Positions 34,297 to 42,949 are shown, counted from the stretch's first letter. The stretch: DNA of 43,555 nt from an uncultured Truepera sp. (GCA_902806425.1 CADCWP010000013.1:1-43555); one strand, 5' to 3'. The notes: generated by a model not told the origin, from the sequence alone. Made by a program: numbers and translations.

Positions 34297-34391
34297 TGCT
34301 GAGGGCTCGAGCCAAGGCGTTTGAAGGTCTTTGTAGGTACATCACTAGCTAACCACCTGCAAAATTTGTAAAGATTGTCTCACTTGACCGT

Positions 34392-34417
34392 AAAACTGGT
34401 TATTAAGAGCCAGTTTT
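34392..34417 (+). repeat. Terminator-like hairpin just before the ribosome site at 34419
   Basis: AAAACTGG / CCAGTTTT, eight-pair stem with a ten-base loop, followed by T and then AGGAG of the next gene. The stem plus T-run resembles an intrinsic terminator placed inside a 5' leader, so it may attenuate the gene at 34428. Confidence 0.55.
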
Positions 34418-34427
34418 TAGGAGTGGC

Positions 34428-35192
34428 ATGAAGCAGGTCGGCTGGGTTGTTTTACTAACTATCTCCCTCGCGTTGGTGTGGGGGTTTGCACAGGCTCAAC
34501 CGGTGAGCCTCCTTCAGAGCAGGCCCATACGCTCGCGTATAGAGACGTTCGTCGTCACCACCGACGCGCGCGGAAACGAGCACCTCGCTAGGGCGACCTC
34601 AGCCCGCGTGGCGGAGCGGGTGCGCTACCTCGTATCTTTTACCAACGTAACGGACGACAAGCTCCCGGCTTCTGAGACCACATTGTCCGGTCCCATCCCG
34701 GCGGGGGCCGCTTACGTCGAGGGCAGCGCGACCCGCGACAACTTCTTGGTCAGGCTCGCCAGGGTAGGCGAAAACAGCGTGCAGTGGGACGTCAACCACG
34801 ACCTGCCGCCGCGCGCTACCGTACAGGTCCAGTACGATGTGATGATCCGGCGGAGCGCGCTCCCCGCCAGCCCCGGAGCAGCGGCGGTGCCGACGGCGGA
34901 GGGCCGCATCTTGGTGGTCTACAGCGCCGACGTCTTCCCCTTATCGTGCGACTTTTCCGTTGCACTCTCCAACGCTTACGGACGCACCCGGAGGTTCGCC
35001 CGCAAGTCCTACGGCTGGCGCTACAGCTTCGTGGCCTCGCCCGAAGACCGGCTCTCGCTAAGGGTGAGGAGCTTGTGCAGTTCCGGCAGCGTTACCGCGA
35101 CGATTCGGGTCAACGACGAGGTATTCAAATCCGCTACCAGCAAGCCTGGGTCGGGCAGCGCCTCCGTTTCCGGCAGCTACGGTGAGCGGTAG
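34428..35192 (+). CDS. Exported DUF11-like hypothetical protein
   Basis: 254-aa secreted protein. Signal peptide of about 23 residues (ends FAQA). The middle resembles the conserved-repeat (DUF11) pattern: RVRYLVSFTNVTD followed by a GPIPAGAAYVEGSAT stretch, an NSVQWDV segment and a VQVQYDVMIR strand. Such domains occur in surface or cell-wall proteins. The C-terminus is Gly/Ser-rich and holds two Cys that could pair. ATG 34428 has AGGAG five bases upstream. Possibly controlled by the hairpin at 34392. Confidence 0.7.
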   Translation: MKQVGWVVLLTISLALVWGFAQAQPVSLLQSRPIRSRIETFVVTTDARGNEHLARATSARVAERVRYLVSFTNVTDDKLPASETTLSGPIPAGAAYVEGSATRDNFLVRLARVGENSVQWDVNHDLPPRATVQVQYDVMIRRSALPASPGAAAVPTAEGRILVVYSADVFPLSCDFSVALSNAYGRTRRFARKSYGWRYSFVASPEDRLSLRVRSLCSSGSVTATIRVNDEVFKSATSKPGSGSASVSGSYGER

Positions 35193-35239
35193 CGGCAAAT
35201 TGTTTCAATACTCTTACTCGACCTAAAGGAGCTGACGTT

Positions 35240-35377
35240 ATGAGTTACACCTCGGACCCCAAGCCGTCATCTGATGACGATACCCCCACCCCCGAGGAGT
35301 GGGACGAAGAGGTCTTAACCGAACTAGATGCGGAGCTGCCCGACGCTGAAAATCCGGAGCCGGTACCACCGACCTGA
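35240..35377 (+). CDS. Acidic Pro-rich microprotein, type A, 45 aa
   Basis: Unrecognised. Begins MSYTSDPKPSSDDD and holds EEWDEEV; about one third Asp/Glu and nine Pro, predicted disordered, no signal or membrane segment. AAAGGAG lies nine bases before ATG 35240, a good ribosome site. Its start (M-S/T-Y-T ... D-x-K-P-S, then W-D-x-x-V) matches the microprotein at 36340, so the two look like paralogues. It lies 47 bases after the DUF11-like gene, on the same strand. Confidence 0.6.
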   Translation: MSYTSDPKPSSDDDTPTPEEWDEEVLTELDAELPDAENPEPVPPT

Positions 35378-35387
35378 GCCGAACGGA

Positions 35388-35418
35388 TTGAGTAAGGTCT
35401 TGGGCTTCATGATATAAA
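35388..35418 (+). promoter_or_regulatory. Candidate promoter for 35538 gene
   Basis: TTGAGT (35388-35393) and TATAAA (35413-35418), 19-base spacer. It would give a leader of about 110 bases before ATG 35538. Confidence 0.35.
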
Positions 35419-35537
35419 CGTTTTGCACACATCCATAGGAGGAGTGCACGCAACAACTGCTACCTTTTATGGGGTGCGCGACAGCGTCATAGTTCGTGAA
35501 CATAGATGAATCACCTTAATGGCTCAGGAGGTTGTAT

Positions 35538-36074
35538 ATGAAGCACCTTTGGTTGCCCATCTTTTTAGTCGTAACGCTTCTCAGCAACGTATATGCACAA
35601 AATTTTCAAGCCTACACGTTTGCAGATATCAGGTGGCTCTCCGCTCCGGAGGTAGTCGTGTCAAAGCTCGAGGGTGCGGGTTACACCGTCCCTGACCCGG
35701 AGCCAGACGAAAACAATACGGTAACCTTTTCGGGGCCGCTGTTGGGAAATGCTGCCGTAGGAACTGCAAACTTTGGGGATGAACGCCAACTGCTCAAGAT
35801 CGACGTCATGTTGGCACCTAGCTCAGGGGCTGTAAGCCTTTCCGAAGCAGAAGCGACCTATATACAACTGAGAGATACGCTTTTTGCACGCTACGGTGTG
35901 CCTTCTCGGGAATCGCTAACAGCGACGGGCTGGTTTACGGAAAACGTAGGCGGTTATGTCGGCGGCATTATTTTAGAAGTAGGGGGAGATGCAGACGTCA
36001 CGGTAGCCTACGAGTCTCCGAGGTGGACATTTTATCTGGCTGAAAGGCGTGGCGAAGGAACCGACGCGTTTTAA
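35538..36074 (+). CDS. Exported hypothetical protein, 178 aa
   Basis: Secreted protein of unknown function. Signal peptide MKHLWLPIFLVVTLLSNVYA ends before QNFQ. The mature part has a DIRWLSAPEVVVSKLEGAGY segment, a PDPEPDENN acidic turn, and GVPSRESLTATGWFT ahead of beta-rich sequence; it reads like a small alpha/beta domain that compares or scores a sequence-length signal, but no family is recognised. AGGAGG is six bases before ATG 35538. It precedes three microprotein genes and may share their transcript. Confidence 0.7.
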   Translation: MKHLWLPIFLVVTLLSNVYAQNFQAYTFADIRWLSAPEVVVSKLEGAGYTVPDPEPDENNTVTFSGPLLGNAAVGTANFGDERQLLKIDVMLAPSSGAVSLSEAEATYIQLRDTLFARYGVPSRESLTATGWFTENVGGYVGGIILEVGGDADVTVAYESPRWTFYLAERRGEGTDAF

Positions 36075-36139
36075 ACCCCTGTATTCCCTTCTTCACTCGA
36101 GTGCCCCGGCGCAACCCATCCTACAGAAAGGGCAAAACC

Positions 36140-36343
36140 ATGTTAGAGCACTTCCTGATTGACCCCGCCATCCCCTTCCCACCGCCCGTAACCAACCCCG
36201 AACCGGACGCGCCCTCCACCCCGCCGAGCCCCGGTATCTCCCCCGACATGCCGATGCCACGGTCTCCCGATTCAGAACCCGATATGCCGGGACAGAGCGA
36301 GCCGGACCCGGAGATGCCCGACCCTAAGGAGACCGACGCGTGA
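36140..36343 (+). CDS. Acidic Pro-rich microprotein, type B, 67 aa
   Basis: Unrecognised. A hydrophobic start (MLEHFLIDPAIPFPPPV) is followed by a disordered tail with 21 Pro in all and about 14 Asp/Glu against two basic residues, in repeating P-x-(D/E)-P and DMP units. AGAAAGGG precedes ATG 36140; an in-frame start further up at 36101 is less likely. The stop overlaps the next gene by four bases (GTGA), a strong sign that both are real and co-translated. Confidence 0.65.
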   Translation: MLEHFLIDPAIPFPPPVTNPEPDAPSTPPSPGISPDMPMPRSPDSEPDMPGQSEPDPEMPDPKETDA

Positions 36344-36519
36344 CCTACACCTTCACCGACACCTCTAAGCCCTCACCCAACGATTGGGACAAGGTAGTAC
36401 CACAACCCGATGCGGGGCTCCCTATAGACCCCAAAGACCCCTTTCCCAACGATGAGTCTGCGGACCCAGGGATACCGGTCACAGACCCGTCGCCGGACAC
36501 CACCGAGCCGCCGAGCTGA
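36340..36519 (+). CDS. Acidic Pro-rich microprotein, type A, 59 aa
   Basis: Unrecognised. GTG start within the previous stop. It begins MTYTFTDTSKPSPNDWDKVV, then has DP/PD-rich sequence with 14 Pro and about 12 acidic residues. The N-terminus aligns by eye with the 35240 protein (YT, KPS, WD). Followed after 12 bases by the type B gene at 36532. Confidence 0.6.
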   Translation: MTYTFTDTSKPSPNDWDKVVPQPDAGLPIDPKDPFPNDESADPGIPVTDPSPDTTEPPS

Positions 36520-36531
36520 CAAGGAGTGCCC

Positions 36532-36681
36532 ATGCTTTGGTTTCTTCTCCCCGAAGACCCGATCATTCCCGACCCGCAGGACCCGGCGGAGCCGCCCGAG
36601 GACCCAACGGTGCCCCCTATCGAGGAACCGGACCCGCTCGAGCCGCCGGTCGAGGAGCCGCCGCCTGGGTGGGGAGCTTGA
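36532..36681 (+). CDS. Acidic Pro-rich microprotein, type B, 49 aa
   Basis: Unrecognised. MLWFLLPEDPIIPDPQDP, then E/P repeats (EEPDPLEPPVEEPPP) ending in GWGA. 17 of 49 residues are Pro and 13 are Asp/Glu, with no Lys or Arg. The start resembles the 36140 protein (ML, FL, DP, IP). AAGGAG sits six bases before ATG 36532. Confidence 0.6.
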   Translation: MLWFLLPEDPIIPDPQDPAEPPEDPTVPPIEEPDPLEPPVEEPPPGWGA

Positions 36682-36729
36682 GGGTACGCAGAGTGCCTTT
36701 CGACCCTCTCAAAGCTTTAACAGTCTCGA

Positions 36730-36773
36730 GCTACCGTCGCAAAGGTAGCGTGTGATCCCGTTACGGGAGTCAC
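36730..36773 (+). repeat. Two tandem hairpins after the microprotein cluster
   Basis: GCTACC / GGTAGC (36730-36735, 36744-36749) and GTGATCCCG / CGGGAGTCAC with one bulge (36752-36760, 36764-36773). No T-run. They separate the microproteins from the pepF-like gene and may slow exonucleases or end transcription with Rho. Confidence 0.45.
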
Positions 36774-36821
36774 TTCAACTCAGCCCTTCGAGCCTAGAAA
36801 CGCCTGATGCTAAGGTAGGGC

Positions 36822-38648
36822 ATGAGCCAAACTGCGCCCCTCCCCCACTGGCAACTGACCTCAATCTTTCCGGGCTTGGAGTCCCCCGAGTTCGAGCAGG
36901 CCAAGGCCGAACTCAAAACACGGGTGGACGCGCTTTCCGAGCTTATGGACGCGCACCGGGTCAACACCCAGGAAAGCGTCCCGGTCACAGAGGAGACCGC
37001 AGCGCTGTTCGACAGGCTTGTAGACGGCTTTAACGACCTCTACACCCGCTTCAGCACCCTCTACGCGTACCTTACCGGCTTTACCGCCACGGACGCCTTT
37101 AACGACCACGCCCAGGCGGAGACCTCGGCGCTGAGCCCCCTGAGCAGCAAACTGAGCTTTCTGGGTGTGCGCCTGACGGCGTGGGTGGGGGCGTTCGACG
37201 CGGAGGCGCTGTTGGGAGCGTCCGAGGTCGCACGCGCGCACAGCTATTTCGTCCGCCGCAGCCGTGAAGAAGCGCGGCACCTCATGGGTGAGGAGGCCGA
37301 GGAACTTTTGTCAGCCCTCAACCCGAGCAGTGGCCGCGCCTGGGCCAAACTGCACGGTGACCTCATCAGCCGGACGACGATCAAAAAAACCTTGCCGGGA
37401 CGCGATGAGGCGGAGTATCCGCTCACCGAACTGCGAAACCTCCAGAGCGACGCCAACCCGGAACTCCGTAGAGCCGCCTATGAAGCGGAGCTGGAACTTC
37501 TAGGCCAAAACACCGTGCCGTTCGCCGCCGCCATGAACAGCATCAAGGCGCAGGTTAATGAAACCAGCACCCGCCGCGGGTACACCACTGCCCTAGACGA
37601 AGCGCTTTTCAGCAGTCACATCACCCGCGAGAGCCTGGACGCCATGCAAACGGCGTGCCGCGAGGCGTTCCCCGTCTTCCAGCGTTACCTAAGGGCCAAA
37701 GCCAAGTTTTTAGGCAAGGACACGCTGGCCTGGTACGACCTGCTGGCCCCGGTGAGCGCCGGGACGCCGCGCAGTTTCTCGTGGGCCGAAACCGCCGATT
37801 TCGTCACCGAAACCTTCGGCTCCTACTCCGAAAAACTTGCCGCCTTCGCCCAAAAGACCTTCGATGAGGGCTGGCACGACGTGCCGCCGCGTAAGGGTAA
37901 ACGCAACGGCGCGTTCTGTATGAGCGTCGACGGCGTTAGGGAGTCGCGCATCATGCACAACTTCGGCGGTCAGCTAGACGACGTGTTTACCGTCGCCCAC
38001 GAACTCGGGCACGCCTACCACAACGCCTGCTCGTTTGGGGCGGGGCGCACGCCGCTCCAAGACGACACGCCGATGACCCTGGCCGAAACCGCCAGCATCT
38101 TCTGTGAGACGATTGTGGTGAACGCGATGCTGGGGCGCGCCGACGAGGCCGAGAAGTTGGCGATTTTAGAGCAGGACCTGCTGGGCAGCACGCAGCTCGT
38201 TATCGATATCGACTCCCGTTTCCGCTTCGAGAGGGCCGTGTTCGACAAACGCCGTGAACGCGAGCTGTCGGTTGACGAACTGAACGCGCTGATGTTGGGG
38301 GCGCAGGCGCAGACCTACGGCGACGGCCTCGACGCCGAGGCACGCCACCCGCTGATGTGGGCGCACAAGGGCCACTACTACAGCACCGGGCGCAGCTTCT
38401 ACAACTACCCGTACACCTTCGGCTACCTTTTCGGGCTGGGACTCTACGCGCAGTACCAGGCAAATCCGGACGGCTGGCAGGGGCGCTACGACGCGCTTCT
38501 ATCGGGAACCGGGATGAACGACGCGGCTCCCCTAGCCGCGGGCTTCGGCATCGACATCGAGAGCGTGAACTTCTGGCGCGGGAGCCTGAGCATCGCCGAG
38601 GGTCGCGTGGCCGAGTACGAAGCGTTGGTCGAGCGCTTTACGCTCTAA
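36822..38648 (+). CDS. M3 family oligoendopeptidase (PepF type)
   Basis: 608-aa cytoplasmic zinc oligopeptidase. The HExxH is H393-E-L-G-H397 in VAHELGHAYHN, with the third ligand region in ETASIFCET. PepF enzymes cut short peptides of about 7-20 residues after import or protein turnover, which suits the presence of the peptide transporter in the window. ATG 36822 has TAAGGT five bases upstream, which can be read as a -10 (leaderless) or as a poor Shine-Dalgarno. Length normal. Confidence 0.94.
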   Translation: MSQTAPLPHWQLTSIFPGLESPEFEQAKAELKTRVDALSELMDAHRVNTQESVPVTEETAALFDRLVDGFNDLYTRFSTLYAYLTGFTATDAFNDHAQAETSALSPLSSKLSFLGVRLTAWVGAFDAEALLGASEVARAHSYFVRRSREEARHLMGEEAEELLSALNPSSGRAWAKLHGDLISRTTIKKTLPGRDEAEYPLTELRNLQSDANPELRRAAYEAELELLGQNTVPFAAAMNSIKAQVNETSTRRGYTTALDEALFSSHITRESLDAMQTACREAFPVFQRYLRAKAKFLGKDTLAWYDLLAPVSAGTPRSFSWAETADFVTETFGSYSEKLAAFAQKTFDEGWHDVPPRKGKRNGAFCMSVDGVRESRIMHNFGGQLDDVFTVAHELGHAYHNACSFGAGRTPLQDDTPMTLAETASIFCETIVVNAMLGRADEAEKLAILEQDLLGSTQLVIDIDSRFRFERAVFDKRRERELSVDELNALMLGAQAQTYGDGLDAEARHPLMWAHKGHYYSTGRSFYNYPYTFGYLFGLGLYAQYQANPDGWQGRYDALLSGTGMNDAAPLAAGFGIDIESVNFWRGSLSIAEGRVAEYEALVERFTL

Positions 38649-38659
38649 AGCGTGACCCT

Positions 38660-39427
38660 ATGACGGACTCTGGGGACGACTGGACCCCGCTGCGCGGCGG
38701 CAACGTCAACACGGTGTCGCGTCGGGGTGAGGTCGTCCGGAGAGAGCTGAGCGCGGTGAGCCCTGCGGTACATCAGTTGTTGCAGCATCTGGAAGCTCGA
38801 GCCCTCCCTCTCGTACCCCGTTTATTGGGTCGTGACGTGCGTCACGAATATCTGACGTATCTACCCGGCGCACCCGTGCTTCGCCCCTGGCCCGACGCGG
38901 TGCGGGGGCGGGGAGAAGCGTGGCTCACGGACCTAGGCGGCTGGCTGCGCGCGTACCACGACGCGGCGCGCGGGTTTCGCGTTAAAGGCGCACCATTTCT
39001 CTGGGGACCCGTGGAACCGGACCGGAAGATGCTCGTCACGCACGGCGACCTGGGGCCGTGGAACTGCCTGCACCAAGACGGGCGATTAACAGGCGTTATC
39101 GACTGGGATTTGGCACGCTACGGCGACCCGCTGGATGACGTGGCGGAGCTGGCACTCGAAGCTATACCACTCAATTTACGATCCGGGGAGACGCTGGGAG
39201 AGGTTGATAGAGAGCTGCTCGAGTCCCGACTTGAACTGTTCTGTCAAGCCTATGGCATTCCGGTTCAGGACGTGTTGGGTCATGTTCCGGCCTACCTAAA
39301 AACGGTCATAGACGACATGCGTGACTTGGCGCTTAGAGGCGTAGAGCCCTTTATCGCCTTTGAACAGGGTGGGATGTCGGCGGGGCTCGAGGACGACCTC
39401 CGCTACTTTCTCGACACCTGGCTTTAG
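38660..39427 (+). CDS. APH-family phosphotransferase
   Basis: 255-aa kinase-like protein of the aminoglycoside phosphotransferase (APH/choline kinase) superfamily. Catalytic loop H128-G-D130-x4-N135 in VTHGDLGPWNCL and metal-binding D148 in VIDWDLARYGDPLDD. The N-terminal nucleotide lobe is short. Substrate unknown: such genes phosphorylate sugars, choline, homoserine or antibiotics. ATG 38660 lies 11 bases after pepF; upstream sequence in frame is the pepF coding region read in another frame. Confidence 0.85.
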   Translation: MTDSGDDWTPLRGGNVNTVSRRGEVVRRELSAVSPAVHQLLQHLEARALPLVPRLLGRDVRHEYLTYLPGAPVLRPWPDAVRGRGEAWLTDLGGWLRAYHDAARGFRVKGAPFLWGPVEPDRKMLVTHGDLGPWNCLHQDGRLTGVIDWDLARYGDPLDDVAELALEAIPLNLRSGETLGEVDRELLESRLELFCQAYGIPVQDVLGHVPAYLKTVIDDMRDLALRGVEPFIAFEQGGMSAGLEDDLRYFLDTWL

Positions 39428-39570
39428 TCTCTTGAACAACCCCTAAGTGTGCAGAATGTCTCAACCAGTTTAACGAAATCTTCACAAAACAGCAGAGTGC
39501 CAGCAGGTTAAGTATAGTGACCCAACCAACGTCTACGCTTTTTTACGCCCAAAGCCCCAAGGAGACCCCT

Positions 39571-40737
39571 ATGAACTACCCCAACCGCTCCCTACTTACC
39601 GCGCTCATCGCCGCCCTGCTCAGCGCCTGTGCGGAAGATGTGGTGTCACCACCCGCAAGTGGCCCACTGACCCAACAGGACGTTTCAGAAAGCATCACCT
39701 CGATCTCGGAGCAGCTTGGGGCCGCGCTCGAGCGCGCCGCCCAAGATGAAGGTATCGTTGCCCTCAGCGGCTTTCCACAGGCGGGCGCGATGAGCAACCC
39801 GTTTTTCGGTTACGGCGTCACGCTTATGAACGCCAAGATGAGCGCCAAACATCCGGAACGCGCGCGGGGACCGCTTGGAGCACTCGCCGACTTCGACCTG
39901 CCGAGCGGTGAGTACACATTCACCGAGCGTGACGGCTCCGCGACCTGGGTTATGGAGAGTGAATCGGACGACCTCACCCTGAACTGGATCTACGATAGAG
40001 ACCTCGAGACGCCCGACTTCGACGCCGCCGAGGCCAGCCTGACCTTCGATTGGGACGCGCAGAGCCCGACCCTGGAGGTTGCAAGCCCGTCCGGTGAATC
40101 CGTTGAGGTACCCACCGGCCTCAACCTGACCCTGCTGGCGGACGGTGTGAGGGCCGCCGACGTGGACATGGCTACGACGTACTACCAAGCACCCGGTTGC
40201 GGTGACGGAGCGGGCATCCTCGAGCCCACCTCCCTCACCGTGGACGGTAGCGGCAGCTTTTTAGAACTCGAAAACGTTGGCTACAGCGTGCGGGAGTCGG
40301 ACGCTGGCGATTCGTTCGTGACGCAGGGCAAGGTCACGCTGGTAGACGACGGCATCTCGATGGATTGGCGTCTGGCGGTCAACGGCGACTTGGAACGCTC
40401 CCAAGATTGCTTCAGCGAGTCCCTCTCGCTCGGCGACGGAAGCGTCGCTGTGGAACTGGCCGGACTTTCCGGAAGTACACGCAGCGTTGCGCTCCGCTTT
40501 GCGTTCGACGACCTCGACGGTGGCGACTCCCCGGTACTCAGTGACGGCGCAGTAGTCGTCAACGGTGATGAAGACCGCGCCGTCACCTTCGCCGGTTCTC
40601 TAAACGACGACAACCTCAACGGCGTCCCCGGCGACGATTTGAACGTTACCTTCCCCGACGGTAGCAGCAGCACGCTCGAGGAGATCATCACCGACTGGTC
40701 GGGAAGCAATCCACTGATGCAGCACCTGCGCCGTTAG
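39571..40737 (+). CDS. Lipoprotein of unknown function, 388 aa
   Basis: Signal peptide with lipobox L17-S-A-C20, so the mature protein should be lipid-anchored. The rest is Asp/Ser/Gly-rich beta sequence with several short repeated DG(S/V/I) turns (LTVDGSGSF; TLVDDGISMDW; LSLGDGSVAVEL) and a C-terminal DDDNLNGVPGDDLNVTFPDGSS. Two Cys pairs beyond the lipobox (GCGDG, QDCFSE) are possible. ATG 39571 behind AAGGAGA is chosen; a GTG at 39517 overlaps a TATAGT -10 candidate. No recognised domain. Confidence 0.72.
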   Translation: MNYPNRSLLTALIAALLSACAEDVVSPPASGPLTQQDVSESITSISEQLGAALERAAQDEGIVALSGFPQAGAMSNPFFGYGVTLMNAKMSAKHPERARGPLGALADFDLPSGEYTFTERDGSATWVMESESDDLTLNWIYDRDLETPDFDAAEASLTFDWDAQSPTLEVASPSGESVEVPTGLNLTLLADGVRAADVDMATTYYQAPGCGDGAGILEPTSLTVDGSGSFLELENVGYSVRESDAGDSFVTQGKVTLVDDGISMDWRLAVNGDLERSQDCFSESLSLGDGSVAVELAGLSGSTRSVALRFAFDDLDGGDSPVLSDGAVVVNGDEDRAVTFAGSLNDDNLNGVPGDDLNVTFPDGSSSTLEEIITDWSGSNPLMQHLRR

Positions 40738-40758
40738 AAAACGCTACCAAACGCTTAG

Positions 40759-40788
40759 AGCGGTGGTTTCTGAAACCACCGCTTTTTT
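40759..40788 (+). terminator. Rho-independent terminator of lipoprotein gene
   Basis: Perfect 11-pair stem AGCGGTGGTTT / AAACCACCGCT with a three-base loop and T6 at 40783-40788. Confidence 0.95.
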
Positions 40789-40943
40789 CTGTTGCCATAC
40801 AAAACACAATCTACAAAGCAGTTATAAAGTGTCGCAAACGTCGATCAAAAGCTTTTAGAGCGCACGCTCCAGAAACACCGCAAAGGTTTAGTCGTAAAAC
40901 CGCAGGTTGTGCTTTTTAGGCTCGAGTCTGGTAAAACGTTCTC

Positions 40944-41723
40944 ATGACTTCAGACTACCGCAAGCTCTTTGACCTCAGCGGCAGGCGCGCGCTCGTCATC
41001 GGCGCAGGTTCAGGTATCGGGGAGGCCGTCGCACAAGGACTCGCCGCGTTCGGCGCACAGGTGACCTGCGCAGACGTAAACGTAGAGGCCGCCGAGCGCG
41101 TCGCTCGGGGCGGCGGCACCGATACCAGCCGCGCGGTCAAGCTCGATATCACCGACGCCGCCGAGGTCGAAGGGGTGATCGGCGGGTTGGAGGGGCTCGA
41201 TATTTTGGTCTCAACGCCAGCTATCAACGTCCGCAAACCGCTCCTGGATTACACTGAAGCCGAGTTTGAACGGGTCGTCACCCTGAACCTCAAAGGGAGC
41301 TTTCTGGCGCTCCGGGCTGCCGGACAACGCATGGCCGCGCAGGGCCGGGGCAGCATCGTGATGTTCTCCTCGATCCGCTCCCAAGTCGTCGAACCGGGGC
41401 AGGGCATCTACGCTGCGACAAAAGCCGGGACGCTGCAACTGGTCAAGGCGCTCGCATCCGAACTTGGACCGCAGGGTGTGCGGGCAAACGCTATCGCGCC
41501 GGGTGTGGTCGAAACGCCGCTGACCGCGCCCATCAAAGACAACCCCGAGTGGTACCGCGCCTACGCCGAAAAGGGTGCGCTCGGCCGCTGGGCGACGCCG
41601 GGCGAGATGGTCGGCGCGGCAGTGTTTTTAGCGAGCGACGCCGCCTCGTACGTCACCGGGACGCTCCTCGTCGTTGACGGCGGTTGGACGGCGCAGGACG
41701 GGCGTTTTACGCCGCCCCTGTGA
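40944..41723 (+). CDS. SDR family oxidoreductase
   Basis: 259-aa short-chain dehydrogenase. Cofactor motif G20-A-G-S-G-I-G26 at the N-terminus, catalytic S143, Y156 and K160 (SSIRSQVVEPGQGIYAATK). The usual NNAG after strand 4 reads STPA, a variation seen in part of the family. An Asp (CADVNV) after strand 2 suggests NAD(H). TAAAAC lies six bases before ATG 40944, with no Shine-Dalgarno. It overlaps the M20 gene by four bases, so the two probably act in one pathway, unknown. Confidence 0.92.
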   Translation: MTSDYRKLFDLSGRRALVIGAGSGIGEAVAQGLAAFGAQVTCADVNVEAAERVARGGGTDTSRAVKLDITDAAEVEGVIGGLEGLDILVSTPAINVRKPLLDYTEAEFERVVTLNLKGSFLALRAAGQRMAAQGRGSIVMFSSIRSQVVEPGQGIYAATKAGTLQLVKALASELGPQGVRANAIAPGVVETPLTAPIKDNPEWYRAYAEKGALGRWATPGEMVGAAVFLASDAASYVTGTLLVVDGGWTAQDGRFTPPL

Positions 41724-42949
41724 ACCTGGAAGCCCTCGCTGCCAGAGCCGCCGACGCTGTGGACGGCGCACGGGCTGTCGCGCTGACGCGGCAGCTCGTG
41801 CGGATTCGGAGCGTGTTCGAGCCGAGCACGGGGGGCACCGAGGCCGAAGCCGCAGCGTTCGTCGCCGACCTTTTGCGGGAAGGCGGTTTTGCGGTTACGG
41901 TCGAGGCCGCCGCGCCCGGACGCCCGAACGTTATCGCGGACTGGCATGGGACAGGCTTTGACACCCGAAAGCACAAGACCCTGATGCTCGAGGGTCACAC
42001 CGACGTCGTCACCGAGGGCGACCCGGCGGCGTGGACGCACCCACCCTTCGCCGCCGAACTTGTGGGCGGGCGTGTGGTCGGGCGCGGGGCGTGCGACATG
42101 AAAGCGGGCGTTGCCGCCGCTATCGTCGCGGCCGAGGCGGTCAAACGCACCCTGCCCGAGCTGCCAGGGCGCATCCGTCTGGGCATCGTCGCCGACGAAG
42201 AGGGCATGATGCTCGGTATCAAACACTTTATCCGGCAGGGCTGGGCGGAAGGGGTCGCCGGAGCCATCATTTGTGAACCGGAGGACCTCGAGCTCTGCCT
42301 GTTCCAAAAGGGCGCGATGAGGGTTGAGGTCTTGGCGACCGGAAAGATGTCTCACGGGGCGATGCCTTATGCCGGGGTCAACCCCATCCCCCCGCTCATG
42401 GACTTTTTGGGGGCGGTGCGGGGGCTCGAGGCGTCCGAACAAACCCGTTTAGGTGAACACGAGCATTTGGGTCTGCCCTGGTTGACGCCGACCATCATTC
42501 GCGCACCTCATAGGGGCGAAGCGCAGCTCAACGTCGTGCCTGAGACTGCCTACGCCGCGCTCGACGTTCGCACCGTACCGGGGCAAGATCATCAAGATAT
42601 TTGGGCAGCTTTGGAGACGTTAGCCGAGCAAAGTCAGGGTAACGCCAAGCTCTCTCTGACGCTCTTAGAAGATAGGCCGTGGACCCAGACCGCGCCGGAC
42701 GACCCGTTAGTCAGGGCTTTAGAACGCGCCTACCCTAAGGTTTTAGACTCGGCACCCCGCTACGGCGGCGTTCCCGGCGCAACCGACGGCACTTTTTTGT
42801 CGGCGTGGGCGGGCGTTCCTATCGTCACCGTCGGGCCGGGTGGGCGCGAGGTGCCGCACCAGCGCGACGAGTACGTGGACGCCGAGAACATCGTTACGGC
42901 GGCCAAGCTCTACGCGGCGGCGGCCGTCTACTTTTTGACGAGTTCTTAG
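41720..42949 (+). CDS. M20 family metallohydrolase (ArgE/DapE/ACY1 type)
   Basis: 409-aa amidohydrolase. Metal ligands and motif order: H93-T-D95 (EGHTDVV), the Asp of GRGACDMKAG, E-E of ADEEGMM, ICEPED and the C-terminal His of VPHQRDEY. Likely a deacylase of N-acyl amino acids or a related small amide; ArgE, DapE or peptidase cannot be separated by eye. GTG 41720 starts in the SDR stop (GTGA), preferred over an in-frame start inside the SDR gene. A weak hairpin at 42971 may end the operon. Confidence 0.9.
   Translation: MNLEALAARAADAVDGARAVALTRQLVRIRSVFEPSTGGTEAEAAAFVADLLREGGFAVTVEAAAPGRPNVIADWHGTGFDTRKHKTLMLEGHTDVVTEGDPAAWTHPPFAAELVGGRVVGRGACDMKAGVAAAIVAAEAVKRTLPELPGRIRLGIVADEEGMMLGIKHFIRQGWAEGVAGAIICEPEDLELCLFQKGAMRVEVLATGKMSHGAMPYAGVNPIPPLMDFLGAVRGLEASEQTRLGEHEHLGLPWLTPTIIRAPHRGEAQLNVVPETAYAALDVRTVPGQDHQDIWAALETLAEQSQGNAKLSLTLLEDRPWTQTAPDDPLVRALERAYPKVLDSAPRYGGVPGATDGTFLSAWAGVPIVTVGPGGREVPHQRDEYVDAENIVTAAKLYAAAAVYFLTSS

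Noticed and set aside
35444-35512. 22-codon frame (GTG) right after AGGAGG at 35437
   Set aside because: The Shine-Dalgarno is only one base from the GTG, too close, and the peptide resembles nothing.
38357-38659. In-frame upstream extension of the APH-like gene
   Set aside because: It is pepF coding sequence read in another frame; ATG 38660 directly after the pepF stop fits better.
41561-42442. 293-codon open frame on - strand opposite the SDR/M20 genes
   Set aside because: Covers two real genes in antisense and shows only shadow composition.
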